64,000 nucleotides of DNA from JAGWBF01 sp963663025 (GTDB lineage: Bacteria; Chloroflexota; Dehalococcoidia; Lucifugimonadales; JAGWBF01). Shown here one piece after another: positions 52,296 to 62,713 of this stretch. Under the pieces are notes generated by a model that saw only the letters and a list, made by a program, of their open reading frames with translations, had not been told where the DNA came from and did not search any database. How positions within the stretch are numbered: position 1 is the first letter of the stretch; the number at the start of each line of letters is the position of its first letter. Where the stretch lies: assembly GCA_963663025.1 (NCBI GenBank), contig OY760073.1, forward strand, positions 2,232,001 through 2,296,000, read 5' to 3'. The translations under genes and the position numbers were made by a program.

Positions 52296-53261
52296 GTGCT
52301 ATCTCGCAACGCCGAGGGACTTTACTGGATGGGCCGCTACCTGGAGCGGGCGCAGCACCTTTGCGGGTTGCTGCGCCTGCAGACAGAGGCCCTGGTGGAC
52401 CGGCCCATCCGGGAGATCTATGCGGGCTGGAAGCGGATCTACGACAGCATTGGTAGAGAGCCACCGGGGGGCAGTCTTGCGCTGAGCGATACCGATGAGT
52501 TCACTCTGGCCGACTCATACACCCTGGCGGACGATCTGACCTTCGAGCGGTCAAACCCCGACTCGGTGTGGCGGTGCTTTGCCATGGGCCGCGAGAACGC
52601 TCGGCAGATGCGCAACAGCATCAGCGCCGACATGTGGACTTCGCTAAACTTGGCCTACCTCCGCATCCAGGACCTATCCATACAGGATATCTGGACAGCC
52701 CCGGAGAGCTTCTATGTGGAGACCTTTGCTGAGATTAATACCTTCACAGGGGTGGCAGCATTTACCATGTACCGGGACGATGGCTGGCATTTCCTGCAAT
52801 TGGGCTGCTCCATGGAGCGTTCTCAGCTTCTGACCTCTATTCTGCTGGCCCAGCTGGTTAGCGAAATCGGCGCCGAGGAAATCCTCGAGGACGATTGGGC
52901 GACCCTGCTGCGCGCTTACCATGCCACTGAAACGTACAACCGCAAGCATAGCGTCGAGGTGTCCGCCGAGCAGGTGCTGGACCTGCTTGTCAACGATTCC
53001 CTGCTGCCCAGGTCCCTGTGCCGCTCCATAGACCAGGTTTCGACGGAGTTGAAGGGCCTGAAACCCGGACCCGATCCGGGGTCCAATGCGGCAGTCCGGC
53101 AGGCGGAGATCCGACTCAGCAACCTGATCAATCAAAGCTTGACCCCCCAAGGCAACCGCGCCGCCCTCTTGAGAAGGGTGAACGAGCGATGCCGGGAGCT
53201 TCACCAGCTCGTGGCTAATTCGTACTTCAACTACCCCCTGGAATCGCAACCGGCTGCCTGA
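52296..53261 (+). CDS. Alpha-E domain protein (DUF403)
   Basis: 321-residue all-helical protein. MLSRNAEGLYWMGRYLERAQHLCGLLRLQTEAL is the classic alpha-E opening; the central HFLQLGCSMERSQLLTSILL also matches. It is a known partner of type 2 circularly permuted ATP-grasp enzymes. Its role is thought to be scaffolding or peptide handling. GTG start 4 bases after the amt stop. Confidence 0.9.
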   Translation: MLSRNAEGLYWMGRYLERAQHLCGLLRLQTEALVDRPIREIYAGWKRIYDSIGREPPGGSLALSDTDEFTLADSYTLADDLTFERSNPDSVWRCFAMGRENARQMRNSISADMWTSLNLAYLRIQDLSIQDIWTAPESFYVETFAEINTFTGVAAFTMYRDDGWHFLQLGCSMERSQLLTSILLAQLVSEIGAEEILEDDWATLLRAYHATETYNRKHSVEVSAEQVLDLLVNDSLLPRSLCRSIDQVSTELKGLKPGPDPGSNAAVRQAEIRLSNLINQSLTPQGNRAALLRRVNERCRELHQLVANSYFNYPLESQPAA

Positions 53262-53275
53262 ACTGGCTTGCCACT

Positions 53276-54141
53276 GTGCGCTACCAGATAGAGCACATAT
53301 CCCGCTACACCTATTCGACGCCGGTGCAGCGCTGCGCCATGTCCCTCTGCCTGGAGCCATGTACCGATGCTGACCAAAGGTGCATAGATTTCCAGGTCTC
53401 TACGAATCCTGACGCCTCCTTGATTGAGGATGTGGACGTCTTCGGGAACACCAAGCACAGCTTCACTATCAACCGGATGCACGAGACCCTGGAGGTTGTG
53501 GCGCATTCAACGGTCGACAAGGGCCCTTCGAGCACCCCATTGAGTCGCCTTGGTACGGGAGCTTGGGAGGAAGTCCACTCGTGGGCCGGGGACTACGGCT
53601 CCTGGGAATTCATGCAGCCTACCCCTCTGACCAGCCCTTCCCCCGCCCTAGACAGGTTCATCGAAGACCGCGCCATCTCCCCCAACGACGATCCCTTGAA
53701 GTCGTTGCTGCGCCTCTCGGACACTCTTCGCCTCGGCCTTGAATACGTGCCCGGGAGCACCAGCGTGGTTTCCACCATCGACCACATCATCGAGACAGGC
53801 CAGGGTGTTTGCCAGGACTATGCCCACCTGATGCTGGCGGTCGCACGACACTGGGGAATACCGGGCGTTACGTGTCGGGATACCTGTACGGGAGCCGGTC
53901 CGAACCTCAGTGGAAGGGGACTGCCACCCACGCATGGGTAGAATGTATGCTGCCCCAAGTGGGATGGGTCGGCTTCGATCCGACCAACGAGGGCCGCGTT
54001 GACGAGCGGTACGTGCGAATGGCGGCTGGCCGGGACTACCAGGACGTCGCTCCCACCAAGGGTGTGCTGATCGGGGGCGGGGAAGGCACGCTGGAGGTCA
54101 GCGTGAAGATGATCCGGGACAGTGCCGACGCTCCCCGGTAA
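53276..54141 (+). pseudogene. Transglutaminase-like protein split by a one-base frameshift
   Basis: The first part, frame 2, runs from GTG (RYQIEHISRYTYSTPVQ) through the catalytic cysteine block GQGVCQDYAHLMLAVARHWGIPG. The second, frame 1, continues RYVSGYLYGSRSEP, then THAWVECMLPQVGWVGFDPTN, with the catalytic His and Asp. The break is at the GGG run 53863-53865; one added G gives IPGRYVSGYLYG, the normal family sequence, and a protein of about 288 residues. All three catalytic residues survive, so this is either a sequencing error or a very recent mutation. Belongs to the ATP-grasp/alpha-E cluster. Confidence 0.85.
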
Positions 54142-54206
54142 GGACATCCTCTTCATCGCCCAAGGCAGGCCGTGACTTCAAGAAGTCCGATCCGCAGAAG
54201 AAAGAT

Positions 54207-54752
54207 GTGAAGATTCCGCTGCATAATGGGTTCTCCCTGCGGGACTGGCCCGGCGTCTGGGAGGACGGGGACCGGGCAAGGTTCGTGACGCTGGCCGACG
54301 ACCGCGATATCTGGCTGAACCTGCGAGACCGGTTCCCCCATCCGTACACGCTCGTGGACGCCGAGGAGTGGGTTGCGTTGCAGCAGGGGCGGGACCCGGT
54401 AGGCGACTTTGCAATCTGCGACACTCATGGGCCTATAGGCGGCATAGGGCTAACCCTGCGAGAGGGAGACCTGCAGCACTCGGCCGAGTTGGGATACTGG
54501 CTGGGCAAGGCCTTCTGGGGTCGTGGAGTGGCCACGGCAACGGCACAGGCGGTGACCGCCTACGGGTTCCGGGAGCTGGAGCTTCTCCGCATCGATGCGC
54601 TTGTGCTGAAGGAAAACATTGCTTCAATAAGGGTGCTGGAGAAGGCGGGATTCCGGCGGGAGGGCCTGCTCCGCAAAGTCGAGCTGAAGCAGGGAGTGCC
54701 CATGGACCACTACCTCTACGCCATCCTGCTAGAAGAGTGGCAGGGCCAGTAG
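54207..54752 (+). CDS. GNAT acetyltransferase (RimJ/RimL type)
   Basis: 181-residue acetyl-CoA-dependent N-acetyltransferase. AELGYWLGKAFWGRGVATATAQAVTAYGF is the acetyl-CoA loop (RGVATA for the usual Q/RGxGxA), and NIASIRVLEKAGFRREGLLRK is the RimJ/RimL signature. It may modify protein N-termini or small molecules; the substrate is unknown. Start GTG 54207, weak ribosome site. Confidence 0.9.
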   Translation: MKIPLHNGFSLRDWPGVWEDGDRARFVTLADDRDIWLNLRDRFPHPYTLVDAEEWVALQQGRDPVGDFAICDTHGPIGGIGLTLREGDLQHSAELGYWLGKAFWGRGVATATAQAVTAYGFRELELLRIDALVLKENIASIRVLEKAGFRREGLLRKVELKQGVPMDHYLYAILLEEWQGQ

Positions 54753-54775
54753 CCGAGAGGGCCTCCGAAGAGAGG

Positions 54776-55489
54776 CTACTTGAAGCCGAGGTTGCGCTCC
54801 TTGAGACTTACGAAGCGCCCTCCACTGCCGATGACCAGGTGGTCCAGCAGCTCCACGCTCAGCAGTTTTCCTGCGGAGACCAGGTGTTGGGTGATGCTGA
54901 TGTCCTCCGGGCTGGGGGCAGGGTCCCCGGAGGGATGATTGTGCACAACGATGACCGAGGGCACGTTTTCCCGAACCGCAGGACGGAACACCTCCGCCGG
55001 GCGCACCACCGAGGTGTTCACGTTACCCACGTAGATCTCCTGGATGCCAAGCACCTCATTCTTGGTGTTGAGTAGAAGCACCTTTAAGTGTTCCTGTTCC
55101 AGGGATGCCATCTCGCCCATGAGCAGGTTGGCTGCATCCTGGGGGGAGTTGATGGTCGCCCGTTCTGCGGGGGCAAGGGACACCATGCGCCTGCCCAGCT
55201 CCAAGCCCGCCATCAGCTGGCAGACCTTTGCTTCACTCAGCCCCCTGACGGCACACATCTCAGAGAAGCCGGTGCGTCCAAGTCCGGCAAGGCCGTCGAA
55301 CTGGGCAAGCAGGCGAGATGCCAGGGAGAGAACGTTCTCTCCCTGAATGCCCGTCCGAAGCAGAATGGCGATCAGCTCCGAGTTGCTCAGCTGTTTGGCG
55401 CCGTAGTGCTTCAGCCTTTCTCGTGGCCGTTCGCCCTGGGGCAGGTCTCGGATGGTTGGCTGGTAGTTTGGTTCTCTCGTTCTTTCCAT
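54776..55489 (-). CDS. radC: RadC family JAB/JAMM protein
   Basis: 237 residues. An N-terminal helix-hairpin-helix (RPRERLKHYGAKQLSNSELIAILLRTG) precedes a JAMM metalloprotease-like domain. The zinc ligands are in VVHNHPSGDPAPSPEDISIT. The biochemical role of RadC remains unsettled; a DNA-repair role was once proposed. Convergent with the GNAT gene. Confidence 0.95.
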   Translation of the reverse strand: MERTREPNYQPTIRDLPQGERPRERLKHYGAKQLSNSELIAILLRTGIQGENVLSLASRLLAQFDGLAGLGRTGFSEMCAVRGLSEAKVCQLMAGLELGRRMVSLAPAERATINSPQDAANLLMGEMASLEQEHLKVLLLNTKNEVLGIQEIYVGNVNTSVVRPAEVFRPAVRENVPSVIVVHNHPSGDPAPSPEDISITQHLVSAGKLLSVELLDHLVIGSGGRFVSLKERNLGFK

Positions 55490-55646
55490 GCCCCGGCCAT
55501 TAGTCAGGCGCAGGCCTGATGATTACCTTGGCATGGTATCCAGGTGCCGCCCGCCTTGAAAAGCAGGCGATGTCAGTGCTCCATCTGAAGGACGTGCCCT
55601 ATGAGAGTTGCGCTAGAATGGGCTCGCAATAGCTGAGGAAAGTCCT

Positions 55647-56318
55647 ATGAGCAGCCTGGAACAACTAACGGCAGATGTGTTGAGGGCCCAGAAGGACCGG
55701 ATGGGTGCTGCCTGTCCCGAAAACCTGGACCTCAGAGTGTACAGGGCTATAAGCTGGATCAGGCGGGCTGAGATGGCCCACGATGATCCCGACATAGCTT
55801 TCGTTTGCTACTGGATCGCATTCAATGCAGCCTACGCCCAAGATACATCGGAAACCGCTGAAGCACCGGTAAGAGCTCTCATTGACGGATACTTCGATAA
55901 GATCCTGAGGTTGGACACGGGACGGGCCATCTACGAGGCGATCTGGGAGCGATTCTCCGGTCCGGTCCGGCTCCTGCTGGACAACAAGTTCGTGTACCAG
56001 CCCTTCTGGAAGCACTGGAACGGCGTCCCTGGATACGCCGATTGGGAGGTACGCTTCGGGCATGCCCAGGATTTAATCGGAACGGCCCTCGTCAGCCAGG
56101 ACACTTCCCTGATTCTGGCTATGCTTTTTGACCGGCTTTACGTGCTGAGAAACCAGATACTGCACGGCGGGGCAACGTGGAACAGCAGCGTGAACCGCAG
56201 CCAGGTGAGAGATGGGGCAACGATCATGGGGTTGCTTGTCCCCACCTTCGTTAAGGTGATGATGGACCACCCTGAGGAGCTTTGGGGAGCAAACTACTAC
56301 CCGGTGGTAAACCCCTGA
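55647..56318 (+). CDS. HEPN domain protein, ApeA-like
   Basis: 223 residues, mostly helical. The HEPN RNase motif is RNQILHGG (Rx4H: Arg, four residues, His), preceded by LILAMLFDRLYVL. An upstream helical part (FVCYWIAFNAAYAQD) is typical of ApeA-like HEPN proteins. ApeA itself is an abortive-infection type defence protein, but it carries an additional N-terminal domain absent here. Good GAGGAAAG ribosome site. An RNase or RNA-binding function is likely; a defence role is only a guess. Confidence 0.75.
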   Translation: MSSLEQLTADVLRAQKDRMGAACPENLDLRVYRAISWIRRAEMAHDDPDIAFVCYWIAFNAAYAQDTSETAEAPVRALIDGYFDKILRLDTGRAIYEAIWERFSGPVRLLLDNKFVYQPFWKHWNGVPGYADWEVRFGHAQDLIGTALVSQDTSLILAMLFDRLYVLRNQILHGGATWNSSVNRSQVRDGATIMGLLVPTFVKVMMDHPEELWGANYYPVVNP

Positions 56319-56361
56319 GTCCGCTGGAGGAAATACGCTAGGTGCCGTGGTCTAAGGCAGC

Positions 56362-57048
56362 CTAGTACAGGTGGGCCTGCACCGATGAGGACACCAGCAT
56401 CTCGATGTCCTGTATGGACTGGGACATGGCTTGCCCGATGAGGTCCAGCTGGCGTACCTGCTTGATTCTCTCCGATGCTTTGTCCAACTCCTGCTTGGTC
56501 AGCAGCTTATCGAAGATACCGCACGCATCGGCCAAGCAGATTATTACCACATCCCGAGGGTCGGGGATGGAGTCGCTGAACAGGACCTCCATGATTCGAC
56601 GCTTGACTTCGCGCTCAGCATCTCCCTGAACAGCTACGTAGCGCCTGGATTTGAACACCCACAGGAACCGGTCATCCCGACGGTCGAGGATGCCATTGTC
56701 AACTAGCCTGGCAAGGGCCTCTTCGCGAATGGTGTCGGCGTGGCTGGCGGTCTGCTCCACCCAGTACTTGGCGTCGCGCTGCTCATTCGCTGCAATGTCG
56801 GACAGGGTCGGGTCCAGGAGGTTGTCGTTCAGTGGCGACTCATCCACCAGCACCAGCTTCTCAAGGTCGGTGTCGATGCGATTCTCCAAAGCCAGGTCCA
56901 TGAGGACCCCGCCGGCGAGGGCATAGTTCAACGACCAGTAGGGCACCCGTGCGAAAGTGCCGTCCTTATCGTTGAGCAGGAGCAGGATTATTTCCTCGGC
57001 GAATCGCAGCAAGTTGACTTCCTTCCTTTGCCAGCGCTTTCGATCCAT
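56362..57048 (-). CDS. GPP34 family protein
   Basis: 228 residues from ATG 57048. LRFAEEIILLLLNDKDG and LNYALAGGVLMDLALENRIDTD match the Golgi phosphoprotein 3 / GPP34 family, whose eukaryotic members bind phosphoinositides. The bacterial role is unknown; a lipid- or membrane-related function is likely. The C-terminal region carries helices but no spans. Divergent from the MFS gene; a longer open frame upstream lacks support. Confidence 0.82.
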   Translation of the reverse strand: MDRKRWQRKEVNLLRFAEEIILLLLNDKDGTFARVPYWSLNYALAGGVLMDLALENRIDTDLEKLVLVDESPLNDNLLDPTLSDIAANEQRDAKYWVEQTASHADTIREEALARLVDNGILDRRDDRFLWVFKSRRYVAVQGDAEREVKRRIMEVLFSDSIPDPRDVVIICLADACGIFDKLLTKQELDKASERIKQVRQLDLIGQAMSQSIQDIEMLVSSSVQAHLY

Positions 57049-57233
57049 CTCCCGGCCACCACCTTCATGGCCCGACGGTCGGGAGAACTCGTACTTATGA
57101 TAGCTTAGGAAACGTTCCGTCCGCAACCCTCGCCAATATGAGAAACGGGGAGCTGTAGCGTTCTTCAGGGACACCGGGCATTGTATAATGACGGGCGCCT
57201 TGAACTATATTCCTTCATTTATGCTGGCATTCG

Positions 57234-58547
57234 ATGGCCTCTGATCACCCTGGCGCCGAAGCTCCTTCCCGGGAGCCTCTGCGCCGCTTCCCCCGCACGA
57301 TTTCTCAGCTGGGCAACGTCTTCTATGGCTGGAAGATGGTCGCCGTCGTTTCCTTCCTGATAGCGATAATGTCCCTCGGGGTCTTCCAGGGATTGGGTAC
57401 GTATATTGTTGCGATGGAGAGGCAATTCGGCTGGAGCAGAACGGTCCTTTCGGGGGCCTTCGCCTTCTCCAGGGTCCAGGGAGCAGCCATAGGTCCAATT
57501 GAGGGATACCTTATCGACCGCTTCGGCTGCCGTCGCATGATAATCATAGGTTACTCGATTATGGGAGGGGGCTTTATCTTCCTTTCCAGGACCGAGGAGA
57601 TCTGGCAGTTCTACCTGGGCTTCATCATCCTTACCTTGGGGTCCGGCTTGGGTGGTTGGCTGGCGTGCGTCACAATCGTCAACAACTGGTTCATTAGGAA
57701 GCGGTCCATCGCTATGTCGTCGGCCATGTCCGGCATTCACATCGCCGGTCTGCTGGTCTCTGTCCTTGCAATTGCTGTGGACAATTTCGGCTTTCATAAC
57801 GTCACCGCAGGAATCGGGGTGTTCATCCTGCTGTTCTGCCTGCCGATGGCCAAGTTCATTCGAAACCGTCCCGAAGACCATGGGCTGCTGCCCGATGGAA
57901 ACACCCCCCAATCGGCGACATCGGGCCCGACCACGACCCTGGGGGAACCCGAGTTTACCGCAAGGCAGGCCATGCAGACCCGGGCTTTCTGGATAATAGC
58001 CTTCGTGCATCTGTCTTCCAGCGTGGCCATCGTCTCCCTGGCCCTGCATCTTATTCCCAAGCTTACCGATATGGGTATGTCGCTGAGCTCCGCCGGCATC
58101 GTGGTGTTGGCCTACACAGCCATTGCCCTTCCCTCCCAGACCGTTGCGGGGTACATCGCGGACCGGATGCCCAAGACGGCAGCCATATTCATCTTCATTG
58201 CTTTCCAGGCTGTGGGCATCATGGTGATCGCCCTGGCAAATAACCTAGCTATGGTGTACCTGTTCGCGGTGTTGTATGGCATCGGGTTTGGCGGCCGGGT
58301 GCCTTTGCTGACCGCCATACGGGGGGACTATTTCGGGCGCAAGTCCTTCGCCACCATCATGGGACTATCCCAGCTGCCAAACAATCTGGGCATGATGGCA
58401 GCCCCTATCTTCGCCGGGTACATGTTCGACACCACCGGCTCCTACCTCATTCCCTTCTCGGTGTTTGCGGGGCTGACAGCTCTCGGAGGGGCGGTTATCT
58501 GGTTTGCCTCCCGGCCCAAGGCGCCGATTGTATCGGCCCGACCATAA
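57234..58547 (+). CDS. MFS transporter (OFA / monocarboxylate-like)
   Basis: 437 residues with 12 predicted spans. A soluble N-terminus of about 28 residues precedes VFYGWKMVAVVSFLIAIMSLGVFQGLG. The MFS loop motif is GYLIDRFGCRRMII, and the second half repeats it as GYIADRMPKTAAI. The layout resembles oxalate:formate or monocarboxylate transporters. Substrate unknown. A TATAAT at 57184-57189 might drive it. Confidence 0.88.
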   Translation: MASDHPGAEAPSREPLRRFPRTISQLGNVFYGWKMVAVVSFLIAIMSLGVFQGLGTYIVAMERQFGWSRTVLSGAFAFSRVQGAAIGPIEGYLIDRFGCRRMIIIGYSIMGGGFIFLSRTEEIWQFYLGFIILTLGSGLGGWLACVTIVNNWFIRKRSIAMSSAMSGIHIAGLLVSVLAIAVDNFGFHNVTAGIGVFILLFCLPMAKFIRNRPEDHGLLPDGNTPQSATSGPTTTLGEPEFTARQAMQTRAFWIIAFVHLSSSVAIVSLALHLIPKLTDMGMSLSSAGIVVLAYTAIALPSQTVAGYIADRMPKTAAIFIFIAFQAVGIMVIALANNLAMVYLFAVLYGIGFGGRVPLLTAIRGDYFGRKSFATIMGLSQLPNNLGMMAAPIFAGYMFDTTGSYLIPFSVFAGLTALGGAVIWFASRPKAPIVSARP

Positions 58548-58551
58548 AGAA

Positions 58552-58577
58552 AAGCCTGGGCATCAAGGCCCAGGCTT
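58552..58577 (-). terminator. Terminator between convergent MFS and LLM genes
   Basis: AAGCCTGGGC (58552-58561) and GCCCAGGCTT (58568-58577) form a perfect 10-bp stem with a 6-nt loop. On the minus strand it is followed by TTCTTTAT, so it best serves the LLM gene, though it may act in both directions. Confidence 0.8.
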
Positions 58578-58608
58578 CACTAAAGGGCTGCGTTAGGGAG
58601 GTGGGGGG

Positions 58609-59601
58609 CTAGACCCCGGCCTTTACCGCCTTGAAGCTGGGTATCACCTTCTCGGCGAACTGGAGCATCTGGTCCTGGAAGCCCGACAGGGGGCACAAGG
58701 GTGTGGCGATTATCCAGGTTGCCCCTGAGTCCACAAACTCGCGCACTTTGCTGATGCACTCCTCGGGGCTACCCAGCGCGGCGGCCTGCCCCACCAGGTC
58801 CTCGGTGGGGGCTTGACCGGTGGTGCTCTGCTTGTCGGGACGCAGTTCCACTGCAGCTTCCGCCTCGGCTGCGGCCCTGCCCCGGTCTGCATTGATGTTG
58901 AAGCCTACCTCGACAACCCAGTCGAAGCCGCTCTGAATGTCCCGGTTCACCTCTTGGGCATACTGCTGGACCAGGGGACGCTTCTCAGCAAACTCCGCAG
59001 GTGTGACCATGGGCACCGCCCATGCCTCACCGGAGCTGACGGCGCGGCGGAGGGCAGAGTCATGGCGACCATTCACCCATGTGGGAATGGAGTTCGCGAC
59101 CGACTTCCTGAGAGTCATGTTCAGGTTGGTCGTCTTGTTGAACTCGCCCTCGAAGGAGACGTCATCCTCGGTCCACAGCTTGGCAACCAAATCCATGCCC
59201 TCGGTGTTTCTCATGGGGCGCTCGGGGAGGGCGACATTCACCGCCTCCAGCTCCACAGGGTATCCGAATCCCGAGGCTGTGCAGAAGATGGCGCGTCCGT
59301 TGGAGATATGGTGGACACTGAGCATCATGCTGCCCACGATGGACGCGTTGTACAGGGGCATTGCCAGGGGATAAGGCCCCAGCTTGACCCGGTTGGTCAC
59401 CGCTGCCGCTGCTGCCAGGAAGGGGAAGGCGTTGATGGACGGCGCCAATCCCTCGGGCGGGCTCGAAATGTGATCGCTGGTGTGTATGGAATCGTAACCT
59501 GCCTCCTCCGCACCGCGGGCCATGGCCAGAAGCTCGCTGCCTGAAGGCAGGCCCTGGGTCCACGTACCACCCATCAGAACGCCAAATTTCGTATCGGGCA
59601 T
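58609..59601 (-). CDS. LLM-class flavin/F420-dependent oxidoreductase
   Basis: 330 residues from ATG 59601 after AGAGGAG. FGVLMGGTWTQGLP at the N-terminus, EEAGYDSIHTSDHISSPP, and KLGPYPLAMPLYNASIVGSMMLSVHHISNGR are luciferase-family blocks. ELEAVNVALPERPMRNTEGMDLVAKLW is the usual segment that fixes the barrel. The TSDH pattern is often found in F420-dependent members, but the cofactor remains uncertain. A second LLM gene is at 26.9 kb. Confidence 0.9.
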   Translation of the reverse strand: MPDTKFGVLMGGTWTQGLPSGSELLAMARGAEEAGYDSIHTSDHISSPPEGLAPSINAFPFLAAAAAVTNRVKLGPYPLAMPLYNASIVGSMMLSVHHISNGRAIFCTASGFGYPVELEAVNVALPERPMRNTEGMDLVAKLWTEDDVSFEGEFNKTTNLNMTLRKSVANSIPTWVNGRHDSALRRAVSSGEAWAVPMVTPAEFAEKRPLVQQYAQEVNRDIQSGFDWVVEVGFNINADRGRAAAEAEAAVELRPDKQSTTGQAPTEDLVGQAAALGSPEECISKVREFVDSGATWIIATPLCPLSGFQDQMLQFAEKVIPSFKAVKAGV

Positions 59602-59777
59602 GTTTCTACTCCTCTGCTTTGGTCGGATTGGCCGGAAAGAACAAGGGAAGTATATCTTCCTACGGGATAAAGTCAACGCGAATCAGGCTGGCCGGACGTT
59701 CCCTCGCCCGCTCCAGGAAGCTGTTCCAGCGGCGCATGGGGGACGATCAGGGGGGAGCTTCGGCGGGCCTCGAGAGC

Positions 59778-61100
59778 CTATCCGCCCCCGGGGTAGATGG
59801 CGGTGTCGGGATTGAATGCGGCCCAGGCAAACCAGAAGTGATTGCCATGGACGATGGGGGCCAGCATCTTGCCGGCCAGCTCCCCGTCAACAGCATGTCC
59901 CAGGATGTTCCACGTGCTGCCCGTCTGGTCATCGACAATGCGTCCGTCTTCGTGGCGGAAAGTCAGTGTCCTGCCATCCAGAACGGGGTCAAACACCCCG
60001 GTGGCGCCTACATCCCTGGAGAAGGCGAACAGGTCCGAGTCGAGGGCAGACCTTGTTCCGTCCTGGAAGAAGACCACGATCTCCATGCCTCCGACCCGGT
60101 GGCTAATGACACGCTCCTCCTCCAGGGTAGAGAAGGGGAATGCCGTAGCTGCGTCGTCGATGGTCACGGCAACGACCCTCTCCTTGGGACGCAGTCGCCC
60201 GTCGCTCTCCCCGTCGAACAGGAAGGGATCGGTGCTTGGGAGGTCGTACTGAGGGTAGGGATTGGTCCCGTACTCCCGGCGAAAGCCGGTGTCGTGGGAA
60301 AGCGCCATGCCGTCGGGGTAGGCATCCTTGAAGTCCTGCCAGGAAATGATGGGGGCGGACAAGAAGGTCAGCTGCCGTCCCGCAAGGGCGCCAACCACAG
60401 CCTCCCCGGTGAACTGCTGCCACCAGGACCTCGTCTGACGGTCGTACATCACAAGGTCGCTGTTGCGCAGGTTGCCCGTCGTGCCAAAGTCCAGCACCTC
60501 GCCCTCCAGGGTGCGTTCGAAGGCTATGGCCGAGTTGCAGAGGGGGCAGTAGGTGATCACCACCGGCACCCCCGCAACCACATCGTTCACGATCTCGTGG
60601 TAGATCAGGATCTGCAGCGGGTACGCCCGCGCATCGCCGTCCATCTCGAAAGCCATCACCGGCTCTTCGTTGTCCAGGTGGAAATTGGCCTCGTTGGGGG
60701 TGACGAACTTGGGATTGTCGATAGGCGGGATGCGGTCGGGGGGTGGGCCTCCCGATCTGAACTCGTTCAGAGGGACCGTGTGCCGGCTGAAGTCCGTGTC
60801 GCGCCAGTAGCTGGTGTTGAAACGCGCATCCTCCAGGGCCTTCTCGTAGTCAGGGTCTGGCTCCACCAGGGGTTTGAAGGCCGGAGTGGTCGGAGGAGCA
60901 GCCGTTTCGCCAGGAGAGCCGGTCGCTTCCGGGTCCTGTGTGGCAGGCGCCCCTCTCGTCTCTGTGGCAGCTTCCGTAGCGGCAGATCCCTCCGGGGTAT
61001 CGTCCGACCCGCACCCGACCGTAGCGGCGGTCACAGCCACGCTAATACCAACGGCCAGGATAGCTCGCAATAACCCGCTCTTGGCTCCTCTGTCATGCAC
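59778..61100 (-). CDS. DUF3179 lipoprotein
   Basis: 440 residues from GTG 61100; longer frames would extend the N-terminus past the signal peptide. A lipobox signal (GISVAVTAATVGC) leads to a long Thr/Ala/Pro-rich linker (about 35-65). The DUF3179 domain is then recognised by AYPLQILIYHEIVNDVVAGVPV and TYCPLCNSAIAFER. Cysteines in CPLC may bind metal. Function of the family is unknown; exported to the outer face of the membrane. Confidence 0.85.
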   Translation of the reverse strand: MHDRGAKSGLLRAILAVGISVAVTAATVGCGSDDTPEGSAATEAATETRGAPATQDPEATGSPGETAAPPTTPAFKPLVEPDPDYEKALEDARFNTSYWRDTDFSRHTVPLNEFRSGGPPPDRIPPIDNPKFVTPNEANFHLDNEEPVMAFEMDGDARAYPLQILIYHEIVNDVVAGVPVVITYCPLCNSAIAFERTLEGEVLDFGTTGNLRNSDLVMYDRQTRSWWQQFTGEAVVGALAGRQLTFLSAPIISWQDFKDAYPDGMALSHDTGFRREYGTNPYPQYDLPSTDPFLFDGESDGRLRPKERVVAVTIDDAATAFPFSTLEEERVISHRVGGMEIVVFFQDGTRSALDSDLFAFSRDVGATGVFDPVLDGRTLTFRHEDGRIVDDQTGSTWNILGHAVDGELAGKMLAPIVHGNHFWFAWAAFNPDTAIYPGGG

Positions 61101-61245
61101 TTGACCCGTACCTACCTTCGGCCCAATCTGCAAAAAAGGGTACTTCGTTGACTTCGTTGCGTCCAGATGGGTACGATACCCCTGCATTCGATGCTCCCAG
61201 CACAGCATCCTTGATCAATCGCCAGCCCCGGAGGTGCGTGGAGAG

Positions 61246-62712
<1,467 letters not shown>

Positions 62713-62713
62713 A

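Noticed and set aside
59619..61073. A 484-codon open frame on the plus strand
   Set aside because: Antisense to the DUF3179 lipoprotein; low-complexity Gly/Val/Arg composition and no ribosome site.
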